DNA of 64,000 nucleotides from Bryobacterales bacterium F-183 (GTDB lineage Bacteria > Acidobacteriota > Terriglobia > Bryobacterales > Bryobacteraceae): NCBI GenBank assembly GCA_016865505.2, contig AP025252.1, positions 4,424,137 to 4,488,136 of the forward strand, in the 5' to 3' direction. A program made the position numbers and the translations under genes. Positions 52,089-61,920 of this stretch are shown one piece after another. A model generated the notes under the pieces. That model was not told where the DNA came from and ran no database searches. It worked only from the letters and a program-made list of their open reading frames with translations. Every line of letters starts with the position of its first letter. Positions within the stretch are counted from its first letter, which is position 1.

Positions 52089-53507
52089 TCAGGACCCAAA
52101 ACAATACAGCGCATTCGTCGTCCGGACGTAAATCTTGCCCTCCGCAATCGCAGGCGTCGCAAAGATCTCCGCGTCCAATTCCGACGCCGAAAGCTCCTTC
52201 TGCTCCGCACCCGCTTCAAGCACGGTGATCTTCCCGCTGCGGGCGAAAAAGTACACCTTGTTGTCCCCCGCAATGATCGACGCATAGTAGCTATCCGCCG
52301 CCCCCCGAACCCGAGCCGTTTTGAGACCCTTGCCCGTCGCCAGCTCAATCGTATTCAGCACCCCAGCGTCGTTCACCATGTACACAATGCCCTTGTAAGC
52401 CACCAGGGTCGGCAACTGAGGCACCGCTTTGTGGTACTTCCACAACAGCCCGGACTCGGTGATGTCGCCCTTCGCCCCCGTCAGCTTAAAAGCCAGCAAC
52501 CCGTTCTCCGCGCCAAGCACCATCTGGAAAAGCTTCCACTCCTTGGCGTCCAGCTTGCCGTTCTCGTCGATGTCCTCGAACTGGAAATACCGGCGAGTCT
52601 GCTCATTCGGCGACTCCTCCTTCGAGATCATCCCGTCCTTGTCTTTATCGAAGTTGGCAATCACATCGGCCCATTCCGGCAGCTTCATCTGCTTGCCAGG
52701 CTCGTTCTCCGGCGTGTTGTACCCGCTGATTAAAACGCGGTCCCCAACCACCACCGGCACCGACTTCATCTCCGACGCCAACCCGCGCGCAAACCACACG
52801 ATCTCGCCCGTATCGGCATCGTAGGTATCCACCCGGAACGACGCCGGCGCAATCACGTACTTGTTGTTGTAAACCGCAGGCGTAGACGCGCCGCTCAGCG
52901 CTTCCGGCCGGTCCTTCCGCCACTTCAGCTTGCCCGTCCGCTTATCAAAACCGGCGGCGAAGGACCCGATGTTCTGGTCAACAATCAGCACCAGGCTGTT
53001 CCCGGCCAGTACCGGCGACGCGCCGATTCCATACACGTTGTTGAACGGACCCAGCGGCGTCCGCCACTTCTCATTGCCGTCAAGCCCGTAGCTCACCAAG
53101 CCGTAGTCACCGAAAAACACGTACACCGAGTTGCCATCAAGCACCGGCGACGGCGAGGCAGGGGAGTTGCGTTTGTCAATTTTGGTCAACCGGTCGCGAG
53201 GAGCCTCGCGCTTCCAAGCGATCTTTCCGGTCGCCCGATTCAGGCAGATCGTGAGCAGCTTATCGCCCTCAAAGGCAGTGAGAAAAATGCTGTCTTTGTT
53301 CAGCACGGGCGACGAGTAGCCGTTCGGCAGCACAGTCTTCCAGACGGCGTTTTTGGCCGGGTCAAGCGTGGCCGGCAGCGCGCTGCTGTCGTCCACCCCC
53401 GTGCCGTTGGGGCCGCGAAAACGGTCCCAGGTGGGCGGCGCCGCGACGGCGGCAACGGCGCAAAAAAGCGCAAAAGAAAGTATCCGGGCTGTGGCTGTGG
53501 ACATCAT
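52089..53507 (-). CDS. Exported BamB-like beta-propeller protein with inserted EF-hand pair
   Basis: 472 residues from ATG 53507 (53504 equally possible; no clear ribosome site). Signal peptide, then PPTWDRFRGPNGTGV and propeller blades (LNRATGKIAWKREA, FDKRTGKLKWRKDR, YDADTGEIVWFARG). Around residues 285-330 two EF-hand loops interrupt the propeller: FDKDKDGMISKEES and FEDIDENGKLDAKEWK. The blades resume with LLWKYHKAVPQLPTLVAYKG. A calcium-binding insertion in an exported propeller suggests calcium-dependent structure or partner binding. Function otherwise unknown. Confidence 0.85.
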   Translation of the reverse strand: MMSTATARILSFALFCAVAAVAAPPTWDRFRGPNGTGVDDSSALPATLDPAKNAVWKTVLPNGYSSPVLNKDSIFLTAFEGDKLLTICLNRATGKIAWKREAPRDRLTKIDKRNSPASPSPVLDGNSVYVFFGDYGLVSYGLDGNEKWRTPLGPFNNVYGIGASPVLAGNSLVLIVDQNIGSFAAGFDKRTGKLKWRKDRPEALSGASTPAVYNNKYVIAPASFRVDTYDADTGEIVWFARGLASEMKSVPVVVGDRVLISGYNTPENEPGKQMKLPEWADVIANFDKDKDGMISKEESPNEQTRRYFQFEDIDENGKLDAKEWKLFQMVLGAENGLLAFKLTGAKGDITESGLLWKYHKAVPQLPTLVAYKGIVYMVNDAGVLNTIELATGKGLKTARVRGAADSYYASIIAGDNKVYFFARSGKITVLEAGAEQKELSASELDAEIFATPAIAEGKIYVRTTNALYCFGS

Positions 53508-53548
53508 GAAAAGCAAACGATTCCGCTAGGTTATCTTAAATAATACCC

Positions 53549-54628
53549 GTGAGCACACACCAACGTATGTCTGCCGACGAGGCCCGCGCCCGCCTCGATT
53601 CCTGGACTGCAGAGATGATGCAGTGGCATTTCAACCCCGACACCGGGTGCCCGTTCTGGCTGGATTGGGCCGCCAAGGCCGGCTGGGACCCCCGTCACGA
53701 GGTCAAAAATTACGCCGATCTCGACAAGTTCGGCAATTTTCAGGACGAGTGGCTGCGCGGCGGTCCAGTGCGCCGCTGGGTGCCCAAAGGTTTGGCCGAT
53801 AAGCCGATTTACGTTTTTGAAACCGGCGGCTCCACCGGTGTCCCCAAGTCGCGCATCGCGTCCGAAGATTTCCGGATCGATTACGAAATGTTCAGCGACA
53901 CCCTTCCGGACGAGTACTTCCCGAGGGGTTCAGACTGGCTGATGTTCGGCCCGAGCGGTCCCCGCCGTCTTCGTCTGGCTGTCGAGCACTTAGCGCAGTA
54001 CCGCGGTGGCATCAGCTTCTGCATCGACCTCGACCCCCGCTGGGTGATCAAGCTCATCAAGAAGGGCGACATCGCAGGAGCCGAAGCGTACAAACAGCAC
54101 TGTGTCGATCAGGCGTTGACGATCTTGAAAGCGCACGAAATCAAGTGCATGTTCACGACGCCGAAGCTATTGGAAGCGTTGTGCGAGAAGATCTCGCTGC
54201 AGAAAGCGGGCATCACCGGCGTGTTCTGCGGAGGTACGGAGATGACACCGCAGTTCCATCGCTTCGCGGTCGAAGAACTGTGCAAAGGCATCTACTTCGC
54301 CCCTACCTACGGCAACACGCTAATGGGCCTTGCGACCCACAAGCTTCCGTTTGACCCCGCTGACAACTACGCGATCATTTACTATCCGCCGAGCCCTCGC
54401 GCGATGCTCGAAGTGGTGGACTTCAACGACCCGATGAAGGTGGTGGAATACGGTCAAACCGGCCGCGTCCGCCTGACGACTCTCACCCGCGAATTCTTCG
54501 TGCCGAGATTCCTCGAGCGCGACGAGTGTGAGCGTGAAAAGCCCTGCCAGGCCTACCCCTGGGATGGCGTTCGCAACGTTCGTCCGTTCAAAAAGCTCGG
54601 CGGCAACGTCGTCGAAGGCGTGTACTAA
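53549..54628 (+). CDS. PaaK-like adenylate-forming enzyme, C-terminal domain absent
   Basis: 359 residues from GTG 53549. The ATP-binding loop YVFETGGSTGVPKSRI (near residue 92) is typical of phenylacetate-CoA ligase relatives, and GVFCGGTEMTPQFHRF, YFAPTYGNTLMGLA and GQTGRVRLTTLTREFFVPRF match later adenylation motifs including the conserved Y/G-x-T-E region. The protein ends about 70-80 residues earlier than PaaK (about 430), at NVRPFKKLGGNVVEGVY, without the mobile C-terminal domain that supplies the catalytic lysine. It may form acyl-adenylates or need a partner. No frameshift is apparent. Only 41 bases separate it from the divergent propeller gene. Confidence 0.78.
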   Translation: MSTHQRMSADEARARLDSWTAEMMQWHFNPDTGCPFWLDWAAKAGWDPRHEVKNYADLDKFGNFQDEWLRGGPVRRWVPKGLADKPIYVFETGGSTGVPKSRIASEDFRIDYEMFSDTLPDEYFPRGSDWLMFGPSGPRRLRLAVEHLAQYRGGISFCIDLDPRWVIKLIKKGDIAGAEAYKQHCVDQALTILKAHEIKCMFTTPKLLEALCEKISLQKAGITGVFCGGTEMTPQFHRFAVEELCKGIYFAPTYGNTLMGLATHKLPFDPADNYAIIYYPPSPRAMLEVVDFNDPMKVVEYGQTGRVRLTTLTREFFVPRFLERDECEREKPCQAYPWDGVRNVRPFKKLGGNVVEGVY

Positions 54629-54883
54629 CTACCAATTTCCGCCTGTGGCCGCCAAATAACCGCCGACAAAGGCGGTGGCGGCCGCAAGCGCGCCCATCGC
54701 CTGCAGAATCCGCAGGTTTCTCCGCGAAATTGCAATACCTTGCGAATGCATGTGCTGACGCCGAAGGTCGAGGAACAGAATCTGCTCCTCGATGAGCGCG
54801 GCGAGCGCGGCGCTCCGCCGCTGCATGTTCAGTACTTTGCGCCGGATACGGTCAATCTGACCGTCAGGACTGGTGAAGGCCAT
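54629..54883 (-). CDS. Small helical protein with C-terminal membrane segment
   Basis: 84 residues. A charged helical part (IDRIRRKVLNMQRRSAALAA, LDLRRQHMHSQGI) leads to one hydrophobic helix near the C-terminus (ILQAMGALAAATAFVGGYLA), so it is probably tail-anchored in the inner membrane. Its start overlaps the preceding coiled-coil gene by 20 bases, making it the third gene of a tightly coupled operon. Unknown function; an anchor for the two coiled-coil proteins is a natural guess. Confidence 0.65.
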   Translation of the reverse strand: MAFTSPDGQIDRIRRKVLNMQRRSAALAALIEEQILFLDLRRQHMHSQGIAISRRNLRILQAMGALAAATAFVGGYLAATGGNW

Positions 54884-55199
54884 CGGACAGCCCGGTTCCT
54901 TTCTGAATCTGCGACACCGTGTCGCGAATGGATCGAATACCCGCGATCAAGTTCTTCCAAGTCTGCGGCGACGGCGTTGATTTTTCGACGGCCGCAATCC
55001 GCTTTTCGAGCTGCACTTTTTCTTCCTGCAACGAAGCAACCTGTTCCGACAACGTCTGGATCGCGCTGAGTAGCTCCTGGATGTCAGCGCCGGTCGCGTA
55101 GGAGGTGTCCGCCTGGTCGCGGCACGACTCGGCGAGAGACCGCAGGTGCGTCAGATAATCAGCCCTGGATTCCTGCCGTGTGTCGGCCAACGTTGCCAT
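54864..55199 (-). CDS. Coiled-coil protein of unknown function
   Basis: 111 residues from ATG 55199, which has GGAG six bases upstream; an ATG at 55241 with a weaker site would give 125. Residues 40-85 form a strong heptad pattern (LSAIQTLSEQVASLQEEKVQ, then LEKRIAAVEKS), flanked by polar helices. Overlaps the upstream gene by at least 41 bases and the downstream one by 20, so the three products are probably made together and may form one assembly. Confidence 0.65.
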   Translation of the reverse strand: MATLADTRQESRADYLTHLRSLAESCRDQADTSYATGADIQELLSAIQTLSEQVASLQEEKVQLEKRIAAVEKSTPSPQTWKNLIAGIRSIRDTVSQIQKGTGLSDGLHQS

Positions 55200-56823
55200 G
55201 TCCAACTCCTGCGGCACTGCTAAGCTGCTCTGTGGTGTCATCGTTCAAACCTTTCTCTTGTTCGGGGCTGCCGGGCTCGGAACTGTCTGCCGCCGGCGCA
55301 GCGATGCGGGCCGGCGAAAAGGCGGACTGAAACCAGGTGACCAGGCGCTTCACCCGGCCTTCCTCGGATTCATTGCGGTACTCGTCCCCTTCGTTCGAGA
55401 TGTCGCAAATGCCGTGCAACCGTGATGCGTACTCATTGAAGCGTTGCTCAAGCGAGCGAAGAATGTTCTGCTGCTGGTCGAGCGCAGCTTCAAGAGTGGT
55501 GATGAGTCCTTCTTTGGTCTTGACGTCGGCCGTTAGAATCTCAAGGTCCGACTTGTAAGTAGCGAGTTCGCGGCGCGCCTGGTCGCGCTGGTCTTCGAGC
55601 GAGCGAATGGCCGCTTCGGGCGGCGGAATCAATTGGATGGAACGCTGCGCATCCTCCAACTGGGTCTGCAACGCGGCCGCTTCCGCAGCGCGCTTTTGTA
55701 CCTCGGCCTCACGCTTGGCGAGCTCTGTAGCGTGCGTGGTGGACAACTCGAGAATCATCGTTTCGAGCTGGTGGGCGCGGGTTTCGAGCACTTCCGCACC
55801 GGTCTGAAGATCGGCGACGGCAGCTTCCGCCTGGCGCTTTGCCACCTGCAACTCCGCGATTTGCGCGGCGGCTTCCGGTGGCACGCTGTGGGATTCGGCA
55901 ATGACTTCGGCAGTCAGCGTGTCGACTCGGTTCCGAAGATTCTTGACCTCGCCTTCGAGCCGCGTCATGAGTTCCATCGAAAGCACCAGCGCCCGCTGCT
56001 GTTCGGCAAGCACGGTTTCGAGCACACGGCGAGCCTCGACGAGCTCCGCCGTTTGGGCTTCTGCCGCGGTGAGCGCGTCGGACAACTTCTGGTAGCTTAC
56101 TTGCGATTCGTTCGCCTCGGCACGCAACTCTTCGGTCTGGCGGCGAACTTCCGCGATCGCTTGCTCAGACGCATTCTTCTGGCGCTCTAGCTCTTCCTGA
56201 TGAGTAGTGCTAAGAATTTGGCACTGCGCATCGAATCCATCGCGCAGGGCCGTTACGGCCGCTTCGTGCGTGAGGCTCACCTGGGCCAGCCGCGACATGA
56301 AGTCCGCGCGCTCCGTCTCCAGATGGGATTCGAAGTTGGCGCGTTCGGTTTCTAGAGTTGCCTGGAAAGCGGCACGTTCGGCCTCGCGCTCGGCTTGTTC
56401 CTGGGAGTTCTTCTCCGCCATCTCCGCGATTTGACGCTCAGCTTCGGCGTGCTTGGCCTCGACGGTAGAAAGCTGTTGCTGGATCTGTTCGATCTGCGCC
56501 TGCACCTGTTCCTGTTTCGCCGCCAGTTCGTCACGCTGCGCTTCCAACTCGGTCCGCTGGACTTCCATTTGGCTGCGTTGTTCCAGAAGGATGTCGCGTT
56601 GGGTGGCGAGAGCAGAGCGTTCTGCAGTGGCCGCGTCGCGCTCTTGGGCGATCTCATCCCGGAGGGATTCGGCTGCCATTAGTTCCGAGAGCACAAAGTC
56701 AAGGCCCGCGGCTAGTTCGCGCATAGACTGCGGGTCGGGAGGGGTGACCATCTTGGGCGCTTGGCCGGCGCGCCGCGCCGTCGCGGCATCGATGATCTCG
56801 AATTTCAATCGTGTGGAGGTCAT
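55159..56823 (-). CDS. Large coiled-coil protein
   Basis: 554 residues. After a 40-residue start (MTSTRLKFEIIDAATARRAG), residues 45-490 are almost continuous coiled coil rich in E, Q, A and R (AQERDAATAERSALATQRDI, then EVQKRAAEAAALQTQLEDAQ), resembling SMC- or filament-like rods but without ATPase heads, so the match is structural only. The C-terminus (490-554) is disordered and acidic. No signal peptide. First gene of a three-gene overlapping operon; a divergent orphan starts 280 bases away. Confidence 0.75.
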   Translation of the reverse strand: MTSTRLKFEIIDAATARRAGQAPKMVTPPDPQSMRELAAGLDFVLSELMAAESLRDEIAQERDAATAERSALATQRDILLEQRSQMEVQRTELEAQRDELAAKQEQVQAQIEQIQQQLSTVEAKHAEAERQIAEMAEKNSQEQAEREAERAAFQATLETERANFESHLETERADFMSRLAQVSLTHEAAVTALRDGFDAQCQILSTTHQEELERQKNASEQAIAEVRRQTEELRAEANESQVSYQKLSDALTAAEAQTAELVEARRVLETVLAEQQRALVLSMELMTRLEGEVKNLRNRVDTLTAEVIAESHSVPPEAAAQIAELQVAKRQAEAAVADLQTGAEVLETRAHQLETMILELSTTHATELAKREAEVQKRAAEAAALQTQLEDAQRSIQLIPPPEAAIRSLEDQRDQARRELATYKSDLEILTADVKTKEGLITTLEAALDQQQNILRSLEQRFNEYASRLHGICDISNEGDEYRNESEEGRVKRLVTWFQSAFSPARIAAPAADSSEPGSPEQEKGLNDDTTEQLSSAAGVGHGNVGRHTAGIQG

Positions 56824-56896
56824 GACAGCATTTCCGTAGCTTCGGCTCCGGCTTAGTGTAGTAGTGTTATTTGGTAACCGGATTTCTCAGACAAAA

Positions 56897-56910
56897 GCGG
56901 GAATACCCGC
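56897..56910. promoter_or_regulatory. Dyad in the divergent region of the coiled-coil operon
   Basis: GCGGG-AATA-CCCGC is perfect over five bases. The core GGAATACCC recurs about 25 bases downstream (near 56923-56931), giving two similarly oriented copies 74-110 bases before the coiled-coil operon start at 56823. A two-site operator is possible; the rest of the 279-base gap (56824-57102) shows no gene. Confidence 0.3.
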
Positions 56911-57102
56911 AAAAGAACACCCCGGAATACCCTCGCCTTGGGGGGCGTGCACTAAGCATCTTTCCATCATTTCGGTACTTCTCAGATCAATGTGAGGAAA
57001 AAAATAAGAAAAGTACTAAAGCAAATCCAACCGGTTCCGATGCGATAGTTAAGACCGCGAACATCAGACGGTCACACTACGCCGGAAAGGATATTCATCA
57101 CC

Positions 57103-57657
57103 TTGGGAAACACAGAACTAGAACGGAATTACCGGTTGGCATGCCACAAAATGCTGGCTGCCCTCGACACACGCAAGGCCATCAGCGCGGCCAATAACGC
57201 GGTTGCGGGCGCTCATCAGGAAATGATTGGGGACGGCGCGCCGTTCCTCAAAGATTGGGGTACGGGGGACGAGTTGGATCGTTACCGCCGCACCGTTGAA
57301 ATGGTGGTCGAAAAGCTGGACAAGCGCGATCAGTTGCGGTCCACCGACACGTTCCGCGAGGCCTTGTTGTCGCTGCACAGCCTTGGCGAACAGCTTGCGT
57401 ATCCGGGCAAAGGCGAGCATGTCGCAACCAAGCAGCATGGAGCGGAACACCGCGAACAGAAGGCCGATGCGTTTGCTGCCAGCGCTGGTCTGTCGGTAGA
57501 GCCGAAGCGCGGGCGCAAGGCTGCGTTCCAGGACCTGCGCACGATCCTTGAAGCAAATGGCTATGACAGCAGTTCCGACGCGTCCGATGTGTCGCAGCTC
57601 GAGCGCGAATTGGCGGGTTTGCAGAACGAATTGGCCAGTTTTCAGGCCGCTTCCTAA
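57103..57657 (+). CDS. Helical protein of unknown function
   Basis: 184 residues, probably from TTG 57103 with GGAAAGG about 13 bases upstream. Charged helices (RNYRLACHKMLAALDTRKAI, DRYRRTVEMVVEKLDKRDQL) are followed by a polar linker and a final coiled-coil-like helix (SQLERELAGLQNELASFQAA). No membrane segment or known motif. It is divergent from the coiled-coil operon and similar in style, so it may belong to the same system. Confidence 0.6.
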   Translation: MGNTELERNYRLACHKMLAALDTRKAISAANNAVAGAHQEMIGDGAPFLKDWGTGDELDRYRRTVEMVVEKLDKRDQLRSTDTFREALLSLHSLGEQLAYPGKGEHVATKQHGAEHREQKADAFAASAGLSVEPKRGRKAAFQDLRTILEANGYDSSSDASDVSQLERELAGLQNELASFQAAS

Positions 57658-57700
57658 GAAAAACAACAGTCTGAATTGGTGATGATTCCGGGGTGGGGAA

Positions 57701-57732
57701 CCGGCCGCCGCTTGCAAGCTTGCAGCGGCCGG
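57701..57732. terminator. Bidirectional terminator between convergent genes
   Basis: CCGGCCGC (57701-57708) pairs with GCGGCCGG (57725-57732); the loop contains the palindrome GCAAGCTTGC. It lies 43 bases after the plus-strand gene and 7 bases after the end of the opposing LarA-like gene, so it can serve both. Confidence 0.6.
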
Positions 57733-57739
57733 GGAACCG

Positions 57740-59044
57740 CTAATGTGCGGCTGAGACTTCGTACCCTGTCAACTGGCGAAGCTTCTCGTGCAGAAGGATA
57801 TTCTGCAGATTGCCCTCTTCGTCGTACGGCAGATCCCACTCATCGCCCAGGATTTCCAACTCCGGACGCTTCTCAATCTCGGAACGGAATGTCGCGCTGA
57901 GCGCCATGTGCCCGATTTCGAGTGAATTGCCAATCCATCCGATGCGGATGTCGCTCATGTCGAACTTGCCGACGGTCTTCGCGATCACTTCCAGGCACTC
58001 CTTATCGCTGTCGTAGTAGATGGGAATACGTACGGCGGGCGGAGTGGATGAGGTAAGCGAGTTGATCCGGGTCGGAGTCCAATCGACCTTCTTCAGGTAA
58101 CGCGAGTGAATGATGTCGGCCATGCCGACGCCAACACCGTTGCCATAGCTGTGGTCACTTAATCCCCTTAGGAATACCCGCACGAATTTGGGAGCGGTAT
58201 CCCAAGGGTTGTATTCCCCATGTACGCTGCGGTTGACTACCTTGCAATCCATGCCGGCTCCAGAGAACGTCTTGCCGACTTCGTCGATCATGAGAATGTC
58301 GAGGTCGAAGGGAAGGCGGCCCATCCAGCTCTTGACCTGCACCAGCAGTTCTTCTTCCCGCTGTTCCATCACGTCGACGGGGACTGCGGTGAGCTGTGCC
58401 GTGTTGTGATTGCCGTCCTCGAGGATCGCTAAGCCGCCCAGGATCTTGCCGGACTTGATCATCTGGCGTCCAACGTTGCGGATTACCTTCTCCATGCCGA
58501 TGTTGAAGGCCCAGGTGTGATAGCGTTGCGCACCGGCGAACTTACCGAGGCCGATCGCCATCATTTTGAACAAACCGCTTTCGAGTTTTCCCGCGAAATC
58601 GGTGTGCCACTTCACGCGCCCAATGAGAAAGACGCCGTCGCTATCGTAGGCCTGCTTGTCGAGAAAGGCTTCGAGACCGTCCTCGGTCGTACCCACTGAG
58701 ACGACTTCCAACTGCGAGATCACGGGACAGCCCATGGTGGCTTCATGGACGCCGAGGTGCGCCAGCACGTCCGCCTGGCCTTCTGCGGTCGCTGCTCCAT
58801 GGCTTCCCATAGCAGGGAATATAAAGGGTTGAAAACCCTGGGACTTCCAGAAATCGACCACCGACCGTACGATGGTGGCGATGTTGGAAATTCCGCGGGA
58901 GCCGACGCCGATGGCGATACGCGCGCCGGGCTTCAAATTGGCGCCGAAGCCACTTGAGGACAACTGTTTCTGAACTTCACCTGGAATGTCCTTCAGCCGG
59001 CGATCCGGGAAGTGCTGACGGACATAAAGCATGCGGGAAAACAT
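57740..59044 (-). CDS. LarA-like (DUF2088) nickel-pincer racemase family protein
   Basis: 434 residues. [20 protein letters not shown] (near residue 45) and [20 protein letters not shown] (near 80) fit the N-terminal DUF2088 fold of the lactate racemase family; [20 protein letters not shown] and [20 protein letters not shown] follow. LarA uses a nickel pincer nucleotide made by LarB, LarC and LarE, none of which is in the window. Homologues act on various 2-hydroxy acids, and some may have lost the metal site, so substrate and activity are open. Divergent from leuS with 39 bases between starts. Confidence 0.75.
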   Translation of the reverse strand: MFSRMLYVRQHFPDRRLKDIPGEVQKQLSSSGFGANLKPGARIAIGVGSRGISNIATIVRSVVDFWKSQGFQPFIFPAMGSHGAATAEGQADVLAHLGVHEATMGCPVISQLEVVSVGTTEDGLEAFLDKQAYDSDGVFLIGRVKWHTDFAGKLESGLFKMMAIGLGKFAGAQRYHTWAFNIGMEKVIRNVGRQMIKSGKILGGLAILEDGNHNTAQLTAVPVDVMEQREEELLVQVKSWMGRLPFDLDILMIDEVGKTFSGAGMDCKVVNRSVHGEYNPWDTAPKFVRVFLRGLSDHSYGNGVGVGMADIIHSRYLKKVDWTPTRINSLTSSTPPAVRIPIYYDSDKECLEVIAKTVGKFDMSDIRIGWIGNSLEIGHMALSATFRSEIEKRPELEILGDEWDLPYDEEGNLQNILLHEKLRQLTGYEVSAAH

Positions 59045-59083
59045 GCATACAGTTTACATGCCCCCGCTATACTGAAGGTTTGT

Positions 59084-61546
59084 ATGCCCGAACGTCCCTA
59101 CGACCATAAAGAGATCGAAGCCAAGTGGCACGCGATCTGGAGCCAGGACCCTAAGCTGTACGCGCCGGAAGAGAACTCCACCAAGCCGAAATACTACGTG
59201 CTGGAGATGCTCCCTTACCCGAGTGGGACGCTGCACATCGGGCACCTTCGCAACTACACGATCGGCGACGCATTGGCCCGCTATAAGTGGATGCGCGGCT
59301 TCAACGTACTGCACCCGATGGGGTGGGACGCGTTTGGTCTGCCGGCGGAGAATGCGGCAATCGACAACAAGCGTCATCCTCGCGACTGGACGCACTACAA
59401 CATCGGCGAGATGAAGCGCCAGCATCAGCGGATGAACTTCAGCTATGACTGGGATCGCGAAGTCGCAACTTGTGAGCCCGAGTACTACAAGTGGAACCAG
59501 TGGTTCTTCCTGAAGATGTATGAGCGCGGCCTGGCGTATCGCAAGACGGCGCTGTTGAACTGGTGCGATGAGTGCCAGACGGTTTTGGCGAACGAGCAGG
59601 TTGTCGATGGTTGCTGCTGGCGTCACGATAAAACGCCGGTGCAGCAGCGGGAGATGGATCAGTGGTTTTTGCGCATCACCGATTACGCGCAGGAACTGCT
59701 GGACGCGACGAAAGAGCTCGAAAACCAGTGGCCGGACCGCGTGCTCACGATGCAGCGGAACTGGATTGGCCGGAGTGAGGGTACTGAGGTCGATTTTACG
59801 GTGGAAGGTACCGAGACCAAGATCCGTGTGTTTACCACTCGTGTCGACACGATTTTTGGTGCCACCTGCCTGATTCTGGCCCCCGAGCATGCGCTGGTGA
59901 AGGAGTTCTTGCCGGGGGATGCCAAGGTCAAGGCGATGGTGGATGATGTCGCGCGCAAGGACCCGGGGAATCTTGAGAAAGACGGCCTATTTACGGGCAA
60001 GTACGCGGTGAATCCATATAGCGGCGAGAAAGTGCCGATTTGGGTCGGCAACTTTGTGCTGATGGGGTACGGCACGGGCGCGATTATGGCCGTGCCGGCG
60101 CATGATGAGCGGGACTTTGAGTTCTGCCGCAAGTTTGGGATCGCGGTCCGGCCGGTGATTCGGTCGGCGGACGGGACGCTGCCGACGGAAGCTGAGATGA
60201 CCGAGGCGTATGTCGAGTTCGATAACGGCGTTACGGAAAACTCGGGACAGTGGAGCGGGTTGCCCGCGCCGGATGCTTGGGAAAAGATGACGGCGTACGC
60301 GGAAGAGAAGGGTTTTGGCAAGCGCGCCATTACGTTCCGCATCAAGGATTGGGGCATCTCGCGGCAGCGGTATTGGGGTACGCCGATTCCGATGATCCAC
60401 TGCGCGACGTGCGGGATCGTGCCGGTGCCCGAGAAGGATCTGCCGGTGGCGCTGCCGTCCGATGTGGAGATCACGGGTAAGGGCGGGTCGCCGCTGCGGA
60501 CGCATCCGTCGTTTGCGAAGGTGACGTGTCCGAAGTGCGGGCGCGAGGATGCGCGGCGTGAGAGCGACACGATGGATACGTTTGTCGACTCCTCCTGGTA
60601 TTTCTATCGCTATTGCGATCCGAAGAATAGCGATGCTCCGTTTGATTCCGCGAAGGTGAATTACTGGTTCCCGATTGACCAGTACATCGGCGGGGTCGAG
60701 CATGCGATTCTGCACCTGATTTATTCGCGTTTTTGGACGAAGTTCATGCGCGATCTTGGGCTGATCAAGAACGATGAACCGGCCGCGCGGTTGTTCACGC
60801 AGGGCATGGTGGTGCTGAATGGCGCGAAGATGTCGAAGTCCAAGGGCAATGTGGTGTCGGCGGACTTTATGATGGACAAGTTCGGGTCCGACTGCGGGCG
60901 CTTGTTTGAGCTGTTTGCTGCGCCTCCCGAGAAGGACATGGACTGGACCGATAGCGGCGCGGAAGGTGCGTACCGGTTTATTGGCCGCGTGTTCCGGTTT
61001 GTGACTCGCAATGCGGATAAGCGTGCGGCCGTGGCGACGGGTCCGGTGACCGACGGCGATAAGCGCGTGATGCGCAAGTTGCATCAGGTGCTGCGCAAGG
61101 TGACCGAGGACTTTGATACCCGCTGGCACTTCAATACGTCGATTGCGAGCATGATGGAGTTGGTGAACGAGATTTACGCGGTTGAGGCGGATCTGTCGCC
61201 GGGGGTGTTGCCGCAATTGCTCGATTCGCTGGTGCTGCTGTTTGGGCCGTTTGCTCCGTATGTCGCGCAGGAGATGTGGGAAGTGCTGGGGCATGAGGGT
61301 CCGGTGTTCCGGCAGAGCTGGCCGGTGTTCGACCCGGAATTGGCCAAGCAGGACGTGGCGGAAGTGGTGATTCAGGTGAATGGCAAGCTGCGGTCAAAGA
61401 TGAGCCTGCCGTTTGGGACCACGCAGGAGGCGGCGCTGGCTTTGGCGAACAACGATCCAAAGGTGACGCCGTTCCTGGAAGGTAAAAGCGTCGCGAAGGT
61501 GATTTACGTCGCGGACAAACTGCTGAATATCGTGGTGAAGGGCTAG
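59084..61546 (+). CDS. leuS: Leucyl-tRNA synthetase
   Basis: 820 residues from ATG 59084; earlier in-frame starts would run into the LarA-like gene. Catalytic motifs are HIGH (residues 51-54, in [10 protein letters not shown]) and KMSKS (near 583, AKMSKSKGN). The editing domain contains [20 protein letters not shown] (near 255) and [13 protein letters not shown]; two C-x2-C pairs (CATCG and CPKCGRED) near 445 and 485 suggest a zinc ribbon. [20 protein letters not shown] starts the anticodon-binding part. It charges tRNA-Leu in the cytoplasm. Confidence 0.97.
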   Translation: MPERPYDHKEIEAKWHAIWSQDPKLYAPEENSTKPKYYVLEMLPYPSGTLHIGHLRNYTIGDALARYKWMRGFNVLHPMGWDAFGLPAENAAIDNKRHPRDWTHYNIGEMKRQHQRMNFSYDWDREVATCEPEYYKWNQWFFLKMYERGLAYRKTALLNWCDECQTVLANEQVVDGCCWRHDKTPVQQREMDQWFLRITDYAQELLDATKELENQWPDRVLTMQRNWIGRSEGTEVDFTVEGTETKIRVFTTRVDTIFGATCLILAPEHALVKEFLPGDAKVKAMVDDVARKDPGNLEKDGLFTGKYAVNPYSGEKVPIWVGNFVLMGYGTGAIMAVPAHDERDFEFCRKFGIAVRPVIRSADGTLPTEAEMTEAYVEFDNGVTENSGQWSGLPAPDAWEKMTAYAEEKGFGKRAITFRIKDWGISRQRYWGTPIPMIHCATCGIVPVPEKDLPVALPSDVEITGKGGSPLRTHPSFAKVTCPKCGREDARRESDTMDTFVDSSWYFYRYCDPKNSDAPFDSAKVNYWFPIDQYIGGVEHAILHLIYSRFWTKFMRDLGLIKNDEPAARLFTQGMVVLNGAKMSKSKGNVVSADFMMDKFGSDCGRLFELFAAPPEKDMDWTDSGAEGAYRFIGRVFRFVTRNADKRAAVATGPVTDGDKRVMRKLHQVLRKVTEDFDTRWHFNTSIASMMELVNEIYAVEADLSPGVLPQLLDSLVLLFGPFAPYVAQEMWEVLGHEGPVFRQSWPVFDPELAKQDVAEVVIQVNGKLRSKMSLPFGTTQEAALALANNDPKVTPFLEGKSVAKVIYVADKLLNIVVKG

Positions 61547-61815
61547 CGCGATTGTGACGGGCGGGCGGACTTCCGGCAGTTCAGGTGGGAGTCCGACCAG
61601 CCGTTGCGGCAAACCTGGCGCCAAGACGAATTGCGCCTTTCCCCTTCAGACTCAGCGGCGGAAAAGGTGAGCCCGGATGCCATCATGCATACCGAGCAGA
61701 GTTGCTCTTCTACGAGAGCGATGGTCCGGTCAATTTCAACCAGGCGGTTCTTCAGGTAGGCGAGTTGCCCCCGAAGGTCCTCCTCACAGTTGATTGTCGA
61801 GTGGCTGCGATACAT
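61543..61815 (-). CDS. Possible small protein
   Basis: 90 residues from ATG 61815, supported by GGAGG nine bases upstream (61825-61829). The first 40 residues look genuine: a charged helix ([20 protein letters not shown]) of coiled-coil type. The remainder is Ser/Arg-rich with three scattered cysteines and is less convincing. Its end overlaps leuS by 4 bases. A gene is favoured by the ribosome site, but it could be spurious. Confidence 0.4.
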   Translation of the reverse strand: MYRSHSTINCEEDLRGQLAYLKNRLVEIDRTIALVEEQLCSVCMMASGLTFSAAESEGERRNSSWRQVCRNGWSDSHLNCRKSARPSQSR

Positions 61816-61855
61816 CGACATTTGCCTCCACAATATAGTACAGCGTTTGACCGAA

Positions 61856-61881
61856 GCAATACCCCCGTTTGGGGGTATTGC
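61856..61881. terminator. Strong hairpin downstream of leuS
   Basis: GCAATACCCCC (61856-61866) and GGGGGTATTGC (61871-61881) form a perfect 11-base stem with a GTTT loop. It sits between the upstream end of the small minus-strand frame and the 3' end of the Dabb-like gene (stop at 61921), so it most probably terminates the minus-strand transcript of that gene and also catches leuS read-through. Confidence 0.65.
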
Positions 61882-61920
61882 CTTTGTATGTGGTTGATTT
61901 CGTGTCAGCTACAGACACCA

